Assembly: GCA_030824275.1 (NCBI GenBank)
Contig: JAVBXY010000003.1
Coordinates: 209,715 to 273,714 of the forward strand
Direction: 5' to 3'
Origin: Rhodocyclaceae bacterium
GTDB lineage: Bacteria > Pseudomonadota > Gammaproteobacteria > Burkholderiales > Rhodocyclaceae
DNA: 64,000 nt
The position numbers and the translations under genes are program-made. Position 1 is the stretch's first letter. Every line of letters begins with the position of its first letter. This document shows positions 16,894 through 26,447 of the stretch, in pieces. The notes under the pieces are model-generated. The model was not told the DNA's origin. It did no database searches and saw only the letters and a program-made list of their open reading frames with translations.

Positions 16894-18168
16894 CTACCAG
16901 GACACGCCTACGGCGACGAAGCCTGCGCTGCGTTCCGGCAACAGGCGGAAAACCGAGTCGGCACGGCCACCGTAGCGGCGCAGGCCTGCGTCGACGCGCC
17001 ATTTGTCGGCAGCATAGCCGGCGGAGAGGGTTAGGTTGCGGCCGCCGTCTTCCAGCGAGTGGATGAGGTCGGCGGCGGCCGACCAGCCGCTGGCGGCATC
17101 GCTCCAGGCCAGACGCGTGAGCAGGCCGCGACGGGCGAGGTTGGCCTGGTCGAAGAGCCGCGTCGATGCAGCGTTTGCGCCGGCAACGGCGGCGAGCGGA
17201 ATTCCTGGTGTGCCGATCAAGGCATTGCGGCGGGCGGCCTGGCGAGCGAGGCGTTTCCAGTCCTCGGCGCTGTTGGCGGTGCCGTCCCACCAGAGTTCGC
17301 CGAGCAGGGAGACGCCGTTCTCGTGGGTCCAGGTGGCGCCGATCAGGGCCTTGCGTGGCGACTCGATGCGCTGTGTGGCGAGGGCGCGCTCCGGGTTCAG
17401 CAGGTCGGCGATGCTGGCGTTGTCCGCCAGCGGCTGACGCAGTTCGGCGCGCTGCTGGGCGAGCACGGAGGCGTGGATTTCTAGCGAGTCGTCGGGTACG
17501 GCGGCGACGGCGGCGCCGATCTCGACGCCGTTGCAGCCGGTGTGGCGGACGATGCCGTGAAAGTCGGCGCTGGCGAGACGGCGATAGAGCTTGAGGGCGA
17601 CGGAGCCATCATCCTTTGCTTCGCCGCGCCGGCCGTGACCGGGGTTGGCGATGATCAACGACCAGGCGGAGTCGGCCGAGAAGTTGTCCCAGGAGATGGA
17701 GGGGATGCCTTCCAGCGGCGGCGGCTGGAGTTGCAGGCGACTCTCCCGCTGCACCACGTCGATGGGACGGAAGGCATGGCCGACGTCGCCGGAGAGCACT
17801 TTCTTGCCGACGGTGAAGCGTTCGCCGGCGAGGCTGAAGTCCGCATAGGCTTCGTGAGCGACGAAGCGGGTATCGGGCTTGGCGCCCTCCCGGCCCGAGG
17901 CGGTGGCAGTGAGCAGCAGATTCACCGGGCCGACGCGGCCGCGCAGTTCTTGCTCGATACGCCCCCGGTCGCGGCCGAAAGTGGTGAGGTCGAGACCGTT
18001 GGTGAAGGGGCTGTCGGTGCGCAGGCTGCGGGACTCCGCGACGGCGCGGGTGGTCCAGCCGAGTTCGCTTTCCTCGGCGGCGACGGGCAGGGCGATCATC
18101 GCGAGCAGAAGAAAAAGTCGGCGCTGGCGATACGGCGAGTGAGTGAAAAATCGACGCGGCGATTTCAT
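16894..18168 (-). CDS. Putative outer-membrane beta-barrel protein
   Basis: A 424-aa protein with a signal peptide (about residues 1-31, ending PVAAEE). The rest is rich in alternating hydrophobic/aromatic stretches and Gly, and ends in an amphipathic strand with terminal Trp (AVGVSW), typical of outer-membrane barrels. It overlaps the LolA-like gene by four bases and is last in an operon with an ABC ATPase and an FtsX-like permease. It could act as the outer-membrane part of that system. Its signal peptide (PYRQRRLF) and an internal segment (RRLASADF) are encoded by copies of the dispersed element. Confidence 0.6.
   Translation of the reverse strand: MKSPRRFFTHSPYRQRRLFLLLAMIALPVAAEESELGWTTRAVAESRSLRTDSPFTNGLDLTTFGRDRGRIEQELRGRVGPVNLLLTATASGREGAKPDTRFVAHEAYADFSLAGERFTVGKKVLSGDVGHAFRPIDVVQRESRLQLQPPPLEGIPSISWDNFSADSAWSLIIANPGHGRRGEAKDDGSVALKLYRRLASADFHGIVRHTGCNGVEIGAAVAAVPDDSLEIHASVLAQQRAELRQPLADNASIADLLNPERALATQRIESPRKALIGATWTHENGVSLLGELWWDGTANSAEDWKRLARQAARRNALIGTPGIPLAAVAGANAASTRLFDQANLARRGLLTRLAWSDAASGWSAAADLIHSLEDGGRNLTLSAGYAADKWRVDAGLRRYGGRADSVFRLLPERSAGFVAVGVSW
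17559..17582 (-). repeat. Dispersed 24-bp element, copy 8 (in barrel gene)
   Basis: Reverse copy: GCCGT, then CTCGC, then CAGCGCCGACTTTC. It is read as RRLASADF in the barrel protein. Confidence 0.9.
18113..18136 (-). repeat. Dispersed 24-bp element, copy 9 (in a signal peptide)
   Basis: Reverse copy that is perfect to consensus. It is read as PYRQRRLF, the positively charged start of the barrel protein's signal peptide. Confidence 0.92.
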
Positions 18169-18899
18169 TGCGGTACGTCCGCGCGGACCAGGAAGGCCGG
18201 GTTGAAGTATTCGTCGCCGAGGGACTTGGCCGAACGGGACAGGTAGTGGATCTCGGTGCTGCGTTCCTTTTGCAGATGATCGATCAGGGTCATGCTCGTC
18301 ACCTGGCGCTGGCCGTCCACGTTGCCCAACGTGAAGCGGGCGATCTTGGCCAGTTTGTCGGAGGCGACGTAAAGCTCGGCCTGTACCGGATGGTGACCTT
18401 TCTTCGCCAGGTAGAGAACGATGCGCGGATAGCTGACGCCCTTGCGTTGGCCCGTGAGTTCGAGCTTGAGGCAGGGGGTGCCATCGACGCTTTCCTCGCC
18501 GATGACGCTGCCGTCGTAGTCCTCGCCCCAGGTCATGGTGGCGATGTCGCCGGTGGAGGCTTCGCCGAGCAGCTTCTGCATGGGGGTGATGCGCAGTGGC
18601 CGCTGGCTGCTGGGCATCATCAGCCAGAAGTCGTCGTTCTGCATCAGCATCTTCTGGCCCCGCTCGGCGGCACTGCGGAACAGCACCAGGGAGCGGTGGC
18701 CGGGCTTCATGTACACCGTGTATTGCCGCGTCTTGTCGAGCTGGCCGGCCTTGAAGCTGCGCACTTCGGTTTCGACGCGGCCGGCGTCGATGGCGAGGCG
18801 GTAGGCGTCGGCTTGCTTGAGCATGGCCTTGACTTTGTCGTCGGCGAGGGCGGAAAAGCTGAGCGCAGCGACCAGCAGCAGGGTGAGTTTTTTAGACAT
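18165..18899 (-). CDS. LolA-like outer membrane lipoprotein-sorting family protein
   Basis: A 244-aa periplasmic protein with a signal peptide (residues 1-20, LSFSALA-DD). The body follows the LolA-like/COG2834 pattern (VETEVRSFKAGQLDKTRQYTVYMKPGHRSLVLF, then GEDYDGSVIGEESVDGTPCLKLELTG and IDHLQKERSTEIHYL). Such proteins commonly sit beside FtsX-type permeases and may carry or sense lipids. It overlaps its neighbours on both sides (8 bases with the permease, 4 with the barrel), so the operon order is fixed. Confidence 0.75.
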   Translation of the reverse strand: MSKKLTLLLVAALSFSALADDKVKAMLKQADAYRLAIDAGRVETEVRSFKAGQLDKTRQYTVYMKPGHRSLVLFRSAAERGQKMLMQNDDFWLMMPSSQRPLRITPMQKLLGEASTGDIATMTWGEDYDGSVIGEESVDGTPCLKLELTGQRKGVSYPRIVLYLAKKGHHPVQAELYVASDKLAKIARFTLGNVDGQRQVTSMTLIDHLQKERSTEIHYLSRSAKSLGDEYFNPAFLVRADVPQ

Positions 18900-20093
18900 G
18901 AGCAAGAGCCTCCGTAACGGGTTTGGCGGCGGCGCGGCGGCTGACGAACCAGGCAGCAGCGGCGGCGAGGACGATGACGACGAGGGTGACGGCGAGGTAC
19001 ATGGGTGGCGAGAAGCTGAGCAGCAGCGGATAGCCGGCGGAGCGTCCCGGCGGCGGCGGCATCTGCACGCCGGCGAAGAGTAGGGCGATGGTGGCGATGC
19101 CGGCGAAGCCCATGCCCAGGGCTGCGCCGGCGGCACCGATGAGGCCGCCTTCGAGGACGAAGTTGCGCACGATTTCCGCCGGGTAGGTACCGATGGCGCG
19201 CAGGGTGCCGATCTCGCGGGTGCGCTCGACCACGGCCATGCCCAGGGTGTTGCTCATGGCGAAGGCGACGATGACGATCATGATTACGCCGAGGATGCCG
19301 AAGATGCGGTTGTAGAGTCCGCGCACGGCCTGATAGAAGATGGCGAGGTCACTCCAGGTGCGCACGGCGAGTTGTGCATGCTCGGCTTTGACGCGAGCAG
19401 CGATGGCCTCGGTCTGCGTCGTGTCCTTGAGATAGATCGACAGGCTGCCGACCTTGTCGCTGAGCAGAAGTTTCTGCACGGCGCCGATGTCGGCCAGTAC
19501 CAGGCGCTTGTCGATGTCCGGCACGCCGACGCTGACGATGCCGCGCACCTGCACATCGACGGCGTTGAGATTGCCTTCGGTAGTGGTGGCGAGCAGCGTG
19601 AGGGAGCCGCCGACCTTGGCTTTCATCAGCCTCGCCAATTCGTTGCCGATGACGATGTCGCTACTACCGGCGGCCGGTGCTTCGCCGGCGAGGAAGGTCA
19701 TCTGTGGGCCGCGCAGGCGGAAGTCGAGTTCGGGATCGACGCCGCCACCGACGAAGACGGTGGATTTGTCGCCGTTGGAGATCAGGCCGGAGAACTGGAT
19801 GCGCGGCGCGACGGCGCGTACGCCAGGCAGCGCGGCGAACTTCGCGGTCAGCGCTTTGGCGTCGGCGAGGCCGTGCTGCATGGGCGTGTCCTCGTCGCCT
19901 TCGAAGCCGCGTTCATGGGCGACGACGACGTGGCCGGTGTCGCGGGCCGTCATTTCCTCCAGCGACTCGTAGGTGAAGAGGGCGAAGCCACCGCCCACCA
20001 GAATGGCGGCGGTGCCCATGGCGGTGATGAGCATGGCGGTCAGCGAGCGCCGCCGGTTGCGCATGACGTTTTTCCAGGCGAAGCGTATCCAGT

Positions 20094-20097
<4 letters not shown>
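18892..20097 (-). CDS. FtsX/LolCE-type ABC transporter permease
   Basis: A 401-aa inner-membrane protein: one N-terminal helix (AMLITAMGTAAILVGGGFAL), a large periplasmic domain (about residues 45-260) and three C-terminal helices (GVIMIVIVAFAMSNTLGMAVV; LEGGLIGAAGAALGMGFAGI; LAVTLVVIVLAAAAAWFV). The cytoplasmic VVERTREIGTLRAIG coupling motif is typical of FtsX/MacB/LolCE permeases. Type VII ABC mechanotransmission on a periplasmic or lipid substrate is likely. ATG 20097 overlaps the ATPase stop. Confidence 0.85.
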
Positions 20098-20761
<664 letters not shown>

Positions 20762-20765
<4 letters not shown>

Positions 20766-21304
20766 TTTTCGGCCTCTTTCAGGCGGGCCTCGGCGGCGCT
20801 GACTTCGGATTTGAATGGGGCAGGGACCGTGGCCAGCAGCGGATCGGCTTTGAGCGCTGCGAGCAGCTTCGCCCCCTGGGCGCGGCGGTGGAAGATGCCG
20901 TCGGGCAGGGCGATGAAGGTGGCGGCGGCGACGAAGCGGGTTTGCAGGCTGACGGGGACGCCCTGGATCAGCACCTTGTCATGCTCGGGCTGAAGGGCGG
21001 CAAGGGCCTGGTCGAGATGGTCCGCGCCCTGCTCGGGGTAGCGCAGCTTGTTCCAGGGCATCCAGGCGGCCTTGCCCTTGAGCGCCAGGGCGCTGCCGAG
21101 ATAGGCGGTGTAGAGCGGCTGCTTCTGGGCGTCCGGCGGCAGGGCGCGGAAGGCATCGATGGCCGGGTCGATCTGCTCGCTCTTGCCCTGGCGGGCGGCA
21201 TCGAAGACGCGGAAGGCGGCGTCGAAGTCGCCGTCGGCCGCAAAGGCGATCAGGGGAAGGCTGGTGACGGCCGCCAGGATCAGGCGGCGAAAGTTTGCTG
21301 GCAT
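20762..21304 (-). CDS. Periplasmic helical-repeat protein of ABC operon
   Basis: A 180-aa protein with a signal peptide (residues 1-22, LPLIAFA-AD) and an Ala/Leu-rich helical body resembling short TPR-type repeats (FDAAFRVFDAARQGK; LDQALAALQPEHDK). It is first gene of the operon. ATG 21304 is chosen because AGGAG lies seven bases upstream; an ATG five codons earlier lacks such a site. Exact family not recognised. Confidence 0.6.
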
Positions 21305-21391
21305 GGTGTAACTCCTCATGGGTTGGACATGAGGCCATGCTAGGAAGCTGTTGCCGGGGTGTCAGCCGCTATGCGACGAACTGCGGGAATG

Positions 21392-21416
21392 CCGCCGCGA
21401 AGCGTATTCGCGGCGG
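21392..21416 (-). terminator. GC-rich hairpin downstream of phoH
   Basis: CCGCCGCGAA-GCGTA-TTCGCGGCGG forms a perfect 10-bp stem with a 5-base loop. It lies 24 bases after the phoH stop and before the next - strand gene. No T-tract follows, so termination is likely but unproven. Confidence 0.45.
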
Positions 21417-21439
21417 ATGAACGGAACGACTAAACCCGC

Positions 21440-22891
21440 TTAGAGGACTTCGCCAGCGTGATCCGCCAGGCGCGAACGCTCGCCGCGCTGGAGCGTGACG
21501 TGACCCGAATGGGCCCAGCCCTTGAAGCGGTCCACCACGTAGGTGAGGCCCGAGGAGCCTTCGGTCAGGTAGGGCGTGTCGATCTGGGCGATGTTGCCCA
21601 GGCAGACCACCTTGGTGCCGGGGCCGGCGCGGGTGACCAGGGTCTTCATCTGCTTGGGCGTCAGGTTCTGCGCTTCGTCGATGATGAGGAACTTGTTGAG
21701 GAAGGTGCGGCCGCGCATGAAGTTGAGGGACTTGACCTTGATCCGGCTGCGGATCAGGTCCATGGTCGCCGCCCGGCCCCAGTCGCCGCCGTAGTTGCCG
21801 CCAGCAGGGCTGGTGCCGGTGTTCTTGTCATCCGCCGGCTTGTTGAGCACGTCGAGGTTGTCTTCCAGCGCGCCCATCCAGGGCGTCATCTTTTCTTCCT
21901 CGGTGCCCGGCAGGAAGCCGATGTCCTCGCCCACCGGCACGGTGACACGGGTGATGATGATTTCCGAGAACAGCTTGGCCTCCAGGGTCTGCGTCAGCGC
22001 GGCGGCGAGGGTCAGCAGGGTCTTGCCGGTACCGGCCTGACCGAGCAGGGTGACGAAGTCGATGTCCGGGTTCATCAGCAGGTTGAGGGCGAAGTTCTGC
22101 TCCCGGTTGCGTGCGGTGATGCCCCATACGGCGTTCTTGACGTGACTGTAGTCGATCAGGGTTTCGAGTTCCGCCGTCTTGCCACCGCCGACTTTTACCC
22201 AGGCTTGCAGGGGCTGCGGGCCTTCCTGCCAGACGAATTCGTTGATCAGCATGTCGGGGCAGAGCGGGCCCTTGATGCGATAGTAGGTGCGGCTGTCCTT
22301 CTTCCAGGATTCGAGGCCCTTGCCGTGGGTGTCCCAGAAATCCGGCGGCAGTTCCATGGTGCCGGTGTAGAGGAGGTCGGTATCCTCCAGCACCTTGTCG
22401 TTGAAGTAGTCCTGCGCTTCGAGGCCCAGTGCGCGGGCCTTGATGCGCATGTTGATGTCCTTGGTGACCAGGATCACCGGTCGTTTCGGGTACTTCTGGC
22501 CGAGGTGCATGACCACGGCGATGATCTGGTTGTCGGCCTTGGCGGTGGGCAACGAGGACGGCAGGACGCTGTTGATGGCCTCGGTTTGCAGAAACAGGTG
22601 GCCGGTGGCCATGTCCCGCGAGGGGCCGGTGAGGTCGATGCCGTCGGCCATGGCGTGCTCTGCCTCGCTGACGATCTCGTCCAGGGTGCGGCTGGCCTGG
22701 CGGGCGTTGCGCGCCACTTCTGACATGCCCTTCTTGTTGGCGTCCAGTTCCTCCAGCGTCATCATGGGCACGAAGATGTCGTGCTCTTCGAAGCGGAAGA
22801 GGCTGGTGGGGTCGTGCATGAGGACGTTGGTGTCGAGCACGAAGAGCTTGGTGGGGGCGTTCTTCGCTGACTTGGCGCGCTTGGAGTTCAT
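21440..22891 (-). CDS. PIN-domain PhoH family ATPase/ribonuclease
   Basis: A 483-aa PhoH2-type fusion. The N-terminal PIN ribonuclease domain (about residues 14-160) shows LDTNVLMHD with D20 and conserved acidic positions. The C-terminal PhoH P-loop ATPase has GQAGTGKTLLTLAAA (about 285-298) and FLIIDEAQNLTPKQMKTLVTR (about 400). Such proteins unwind and cleave RNA. The dispersed element (copy 10) codes for the inter-domain stretch KVGGGKTA. Separated from bcp by 117 bases, probably with its own promoter. Confidence 0.9.
   Translation of the reverse strand: MNSKRAKSAKNAPTKLFVLDTNVLMHDPTSLFRFEEHDIFVPMMTLEELDANKKGMSEVARNARQASRTLDEIVSEAEHAMADGIDLTGPSRDMATGHLFLQTEAINSVLPSSLPTAKADNQIIAVVMHLGQKYPKRPVILVTKDINMRIKARALGLEAQDYFNDKVLEDTDLLYTGTMELPPDFWDTHGKGLESWKKDSRTYYRIKGPLCPDMLINEFVWQEGPQPLQAWVKVGGGKTAELETLIDYSHVKNAVWGITARNREQNFALNLLMNPDIDFVTLLGQAGTGKTLLTLAAALTQTLEAKLFSEIIITRVTVPVGEDIGFLPGTEEEKMTPWMGALEDNLDVLNKPADDKNTGTSPAGGNYGGDWGRAATMDLIRSRIKVKSLNFMRGRTFLNKFLIIDEAQNLTPKQMKTLVTRAGPGTKVVCLGNIAQIDTPYLTEGSSGLTYVVDRFKGWAHSGHVTLQRGERSRLADHAGEVL
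22173..22196 (+). repeat. Dispersed 24-bp element, copy 10 (in phoH)
   Basis: Forward copy with core CACCGCCGACTTTT (one core mismatch). It is read as KVGGGKTA on the - strand gene. Confidence 0.75.
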
Positions 22892-23008
22892 GGGAACCTT
22901 TCAGAGGACTGCGCTGGGAACCGCCGGGAGCGGATGCCTTCAAGATAACGTAGGCCCCTCCCGGCAGGAGGGGGGGATGAGACGCCGGAATCCCAGCTTT
23001 TTCGCCGT

Positions 23009-23506
23009 TTAGAGTGTCTTGATAGTGTCAAGAACCAGTGCTGCATTGCCGTCGGCCTTGGTCAGGCGCCATTCCTTGCGCAGTACGCCGTTGGCATCGA
23101 TGAGGAAGGTGGAGCGCTCGATGCCAAGCACTTTCTTGCCGTAGAGCATCTTGTTCTTGACCACGTCGAACATGCGGCAGAGCATGCCTTCGATGTCCGA
23201 GATCAGCTCGAAGGGCAAACCCAACTTGGCCTTGAAGCCTTCGTGGGACTTCAGCGAATCGCGGGAGATGCCGAAGACGACAGCGCCGGCGCTAGCGAAC
23301 TCTGCGTGCAGGTCGCGGAACTGCTGGGCCTGGGTGGTGCAGCCGGGGGTGTTGTCCTTGGGGTAGAAATACAGCACCACGATCTTGCCGCGCAGGGCCG
23401 ACAGCGTGACTTCGCCGCCGGTGGCGGGTGCGGTGAAATCGGGCACGGTCAGCCCGACGATGGATGGTGCGGGTGGGGGGGATGAAGTAAAGATGGGGTC
23501 GTTCAT
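23009..23506 (-). CDS. bcp: Bcp/PrxQ-type peroxiredoxin
   Basis: A 165-aa thiol peroxidase reducing hydrogen and organic peroxides. The peroxidatic Cys is in DNTPGCTTQ (near residue 55). The resolving Cys five residues later, seen in E. coli Bcp, is replaced by Gln; another Cys in IEGMLCRMF (about residue 105) may serve instead, or the enzyme works as a 1-Cys type. It overlaps arnD by four bases and so sits at the 3' end of the lipid A operon. Confidence 0.88.
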   Translation of the reverse strand: MNDPIFTSSPPPAPSIVGLTVPDFTAPATGGEVTLSALRGKIVVLYFYPKDNTPGCTTQAQQFRDLHAEFASAGAVVFGISRDSLKSHEGFKAKLGLPFELISDIEGMLCRMFDVVKNKMLYGKKVLGIERSTFLIDANGVLRKEWRLTKADGNAALVLDTIKTL

Positions 23507-24441
23507 GCTGCATCCTTCCAGGTCGACAAAAACTCCTCGCCTTGCAGCATCAGCGTGCCGGAACGGCCGGGAATCTCTCCGCGGACGATCTCGTGGCGAG
23601 GCAACAAAACCGGGTCCAGCGCGTCGCGCATCTGGCCCAGTGAAACCAGCTCATAACCCTGTTCCCGCCAGCCGGTGAGGAGGCGCTCCAGGGTGTCGCC
23701 GAACTTGATGCCTTCGAGTTCGGCGTGCAGGGTGAAGACGTGATCCTGTGGCGCTCTGCCTATGGGGGACGAGGCGCGTAGCAGGGATTCGTGTACGTTT
23801 TCCGAGGTGATGTCATCGGTGCCGATCAGCTCGTCGAGGGTCGGCAGGGTGGTCGGCAGTTGCGGGCAATGCACGACTTCGCCGTTCCACACCGGGACGA
23901 AGGGATGCGTGCCCCGGCAATCCGAGGCCCAGCGATAGCCGAGCCGCTGCGTCAGGCGCAGGGCGTGGGCGTTCATCTGCCAGCCGGCAGCGCCATGGCC
24001 GGGCGAGGCGCTGTCGAATATCTCGACATAGCGTTCGTGGGCGCGGCGCATTTCGATTTCGGTCCAGGTGGCGTTGGCCTTCTCGACACCGTCCTGCCAT
24101 TTGACGTGATCCCAGCAGTGGATGGCGGTCTCGAAGCCGGCATCGCGGGTGGCCTTCATGATGCTGGTGGTGCTGGCGCGGCGGCCAATGTCCGGGCCGG
24201 GTAGCACCGTGCCGTAGAGCAGGGTGGTGATGCCGTAGTTGGACACCACCGAGGTGCGCTTGACCTTCTTCATGAAGCCCGGACGCAGGACGCGCTTGAT
24301 GGCGCGGCCGGTGTGGTCCGGGCCGAGGGAGAAGAGAAAGCTGGCGTTGGCGCGCTGGCGACGCAGGATTTCGACCAGCCGGGGTACCCCTTGCAGGGTG
24401 CCGCGATAGGTGTCTACGTCGATCTTGAGGGCAAGCTTCAC
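23503..24441 (-). CDS. arnD: 4-deoxy-4-formamido-L-arabinose-phosphoundecaprenol deformylase
   Basis: A 312-aa polysaccharide-deacetylase (NodB fold) enzyme that removes the formyl group from undecaprenyl-phosphate-Ara4FN. The N-terminal LALKIDVDTYRGTLQGVP carries the conserved metal-site Asp and is diagnostic for ArnD. A HCWDHVKWQD segment has the His ligands. It lies 21 bases after the decarboxylase gene and overlaps bcp. Confidence 0.92.
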   Translation of the reverse strand: MKLALKIDVDTYRGTLQGVPRLVEILRRQRANASFLFSLGPDHTGRAIKRVLRPGFMKKVKRTSVVSNYGITTLLYGTVLPGPDIGRRASTTSIMKATRDAGFETAIHCWDHVKWQDGVEKANATWTEIEMRRAHERYVEIFDSASPGHGAAGWQMNAHALRLTQRLGYRWASDCRGTHPFVPVWNGEVVHCPQLPTTLPTLDELIGTDDITSENVHESLLRASSPIGRAPQDHVFTLHAELEGIKFGDTLERLLTGWREQGYELVSLGQMRDALDPVLLPRHEIVRGEIPGRSGTLMLQGEEFLSTWKDAA

Positions 24442-24462
24442 TGAGTTTTGCTCCGTGCCGCC

Positions 24463-25506
24463 TCAATCCATCAGCTTACGGGCCTCGGCCACGTCGTTGC
24501 GATAGGCCTCGAAAATACCGCGCAGGGCATCCTCGAACTTCACCGTGGGCGCCCAGTCGAGGTCGGCCATGGTGTTGGTGATCTTGGGTACCCGATGCTG
24601 GGTGTCCTGGTAGCCGGCGCCGTAGTACTCGCCGGAGGTGGTTTCCAGCACCTTGACCTTGGCCAGGCCCTCGGCGTACTCGGGATATTCGCCCGCCAGC
24701 TTGAGCATCAGCGTGGCCAGTTCGCGGATCGAGTAATTGTTCTTCGGGTTGCCGATGTTGTAGATCTTGCCGTTGGCGACGCCGTCCTTGTTGTCGATGA
24801 TCTTCATCAGGGCATCGATGCCGTCGGTCACGTAGGTGAAGGAGCGCTTCTGGGCACCACCGTCCACCAGCTTGATGGCCTCGCCGCGGACGATGTGGCC
24901 GAGGAACTGGGTGATGACACGGGAGCTGCCTTCCTTCGGCGTGTAGATCGAATCGAGGCCGGGGCCAATCCAGTTGAAGGGGCGGAACAGCGTGTATTGC
25001 AGGCCTTCCTGCTGGCCGTAGGCGTGGATCACGCGGTCCATCATCTGCTTGGCGCAGGAGTAGATCCAGCGCGGCTTGTTGATCGGGCCGAGCACCAGAT
25101 TGGAGTTTTCCGGGTCGAATTCCGGGTCCTGGCTCATGCCGTAGACCTCGGAGGTCGAGGGGAAGATCACCCGCTTCTTGTACTTCACGGCCTGACGAAT
25201 GATCGGCAGGTTGGCTTCGAAGTCGAGTTCGAAAACGCGCAGCGGCTCCTTCACATAGGTGGCTGGGGTGGCGATGGCGACCAGGGGCAGGATCACGTCG
25301 CACTTCTTTACGTGGTACTCGATCCATTCCTTGTTGATGGTGATGTCACCTTCGAAGAAGTGGAAACGCGGATTGGACATCAACTCGGTGACGCGCTCGG
25401 AGTTCATGTCCATGCCGTACACCTCCCAGTCGGTGGTGGCGAGGATGCGCTGGGACAGGTGGTGGCCGATGAAGCCATTGACGCCGAGGATGAGGATTTT
25501 TTTCAT
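24463..25506 (-). CDS. UDP-glucuronate oxidative decarboxylase (ArnA C-terminal half as separate protein)
   Basis: A 347-aa extended SDR making UDP-4-keto-arabinose from UDP-glucuronate. The Rossmann motif is GVNGFIGHH (near residue 10). The catalytic SER is in PSTSEVYGM, with YSCAKQMMDRVI (Tyr, Lys). In E. coli this activity is the C-terminal domain of ArnA; here it is a separate gene overlapping the formyltransferase gene by four bases. The start MKKILILGVNG at 25506 is the natural SDR N-terminus. Confidence 0.9.
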   Translation of the reverse strand: MKKILILGVNGFIGHHLSQRILATTDWEVYGMDMNSERVTELMSNPRFHFFEGDITINKEWIEYHVKKCDVILPLVAIATPATYVKEPLRVFELDFEANLPIIRQAVKYKKRVIFPSTSEVYGMSQDPEFDPENSNLVLGPINKPRWIYSCAKQMMDRVIHAYGQQEGLQYTLFRPFNWIGPGLDSIYTPKEGSSRVITQFLGHIVRGEAIKLVDGGAQKRSFTYVTDGIDALMKIIDNKDGVANGKIYNIGNPKNNYSIRELATLMLKLAGEYPEYAEGLAKVKVLETTSGEYYGAGYQDTQHRVPKITNTMADLDWAPTVKFEDALRGIFEAYRNDVAEARKLMD

Positions 25507-26447
25507 GTGAGAGCAAGCACCGGGGTGCCGAAAGTCGCGTTGAACTGGTCGCTGGTCCGGATGGACTGCGCGGAACCCGCCAATTCTACCGCGAGCAGGC
25601 GTAAAACCAGTCCGTCGCCGCATTCGGCGACCAGTCGGTCGTCATGGATATACAGGGTAGGGGCGCCGAAGCGGCCTGTCTCGCCGGTCGGATGCAGGGA
25701 GCCGGTGACGACCAGCCGGCCAGCGGGCGTATCGCAGAAGGCGCCAGGATAGGGTGGGGCGACGGCGCGGATCAGGTTGTGGATGGCCTGCGCCGGTTTG
25801 GTCCAGTCAATGCGACCGTCCTCGGGCTTGCGGCCACCAAAGTAGCCACCCTGCGACAGGTCCTGGGCTTGCGCCACGGCGCGGCCGGCGAGGAGGTCCG
25901 GCAGGATGCGGTCGAGGGCCATTTCGGCGGCCAGCGTCACCTTCTGGAATACCTCGAAGGCCGTGTCGTCGGGCAGGATGGGCACCGCCTGCTGGGCCAG
26001 GATGCCACCGGCGTCGGGTTTGATGACCATTTCGTGCAGCGTGGCGCCGGTTTCCCGCTCGCCATGGATCACCGCCCAGTTCACCGGCACGCGGCCTCGA
26101 TACTTGGGCAGCAGGGAGCCGTGCATGTTGTAAGCGCCCCGTGTGGGGATCGCCAGCAAGGCCTCCTTCATCATGTTCCGGTAATAGAAAGAGAAGAAGA
26201 AGTCGGGCTTGAGGGCGGCGATCTGCGCGACTACTGCCGGGTCGTTGGCATCCTCCGGCGTGATCACCGGGATGCCGTGACGTTCCGCCAATGCGGCGAC
26301 GCTGTCGAACCAGATGGTTTCGGCGGGATTGTCGGTATGCGTGACCACCAGCGCCACATCGACGCCGTGGGCCAGCAGTACCGACAGGCAGCGGACGCCG
26401 ACGTTGTGGTAGGCGAAAACGACTGCTGTAGGTGCGGGAGGCGTCAT
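25503..26447 (-). CDS. UDP-Ara4N formyltransferase (ArnA N-terminal half as separate protein)
   Basis: A 314-aa Fmt-like 10-formyl-tetrahydrofolate-dependent enzyme. The catalytic Asn and His are in NMHGSLLPKYRGR and the catalytic Asp is in MVIKPDAGGILAQQ, followed by an OB-like C-terminal domain. It N-formylates UDP-Ara4N so that ArnC can use it. With the next gene it replaces the bifunctional ArnA. It overlaps arnC by four bases. Confidence 0.9.
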   Translation of the reverse strand: MTPPAPTAVVFAYHNVGVRCLSVLLAHGVDVALVVTHTDNPAETIWFDSVAALAERHGIPVITPEDANDPAVVAQIAALKPDFFFSFYYRNMMKEALLAIPTRGAYNMHGSLLPKYRGRVPVNWAVIHGERETGATLHEMVIKPDAGGILAQQAVPILPDDTAFEVFQKVTLAAEMALDRILPDLLAGRAVAQAQDLSQGGYFGGRKPEDGRIDWTKPAQAIHNLIRAVAPPYPGAFCDTPAGRLVVTGSLHPTGETGRFGAPTLYIHDDRLVAECGDGLVLRLLAVELAGSAQSIRTSDQFNATFGTPVLALT

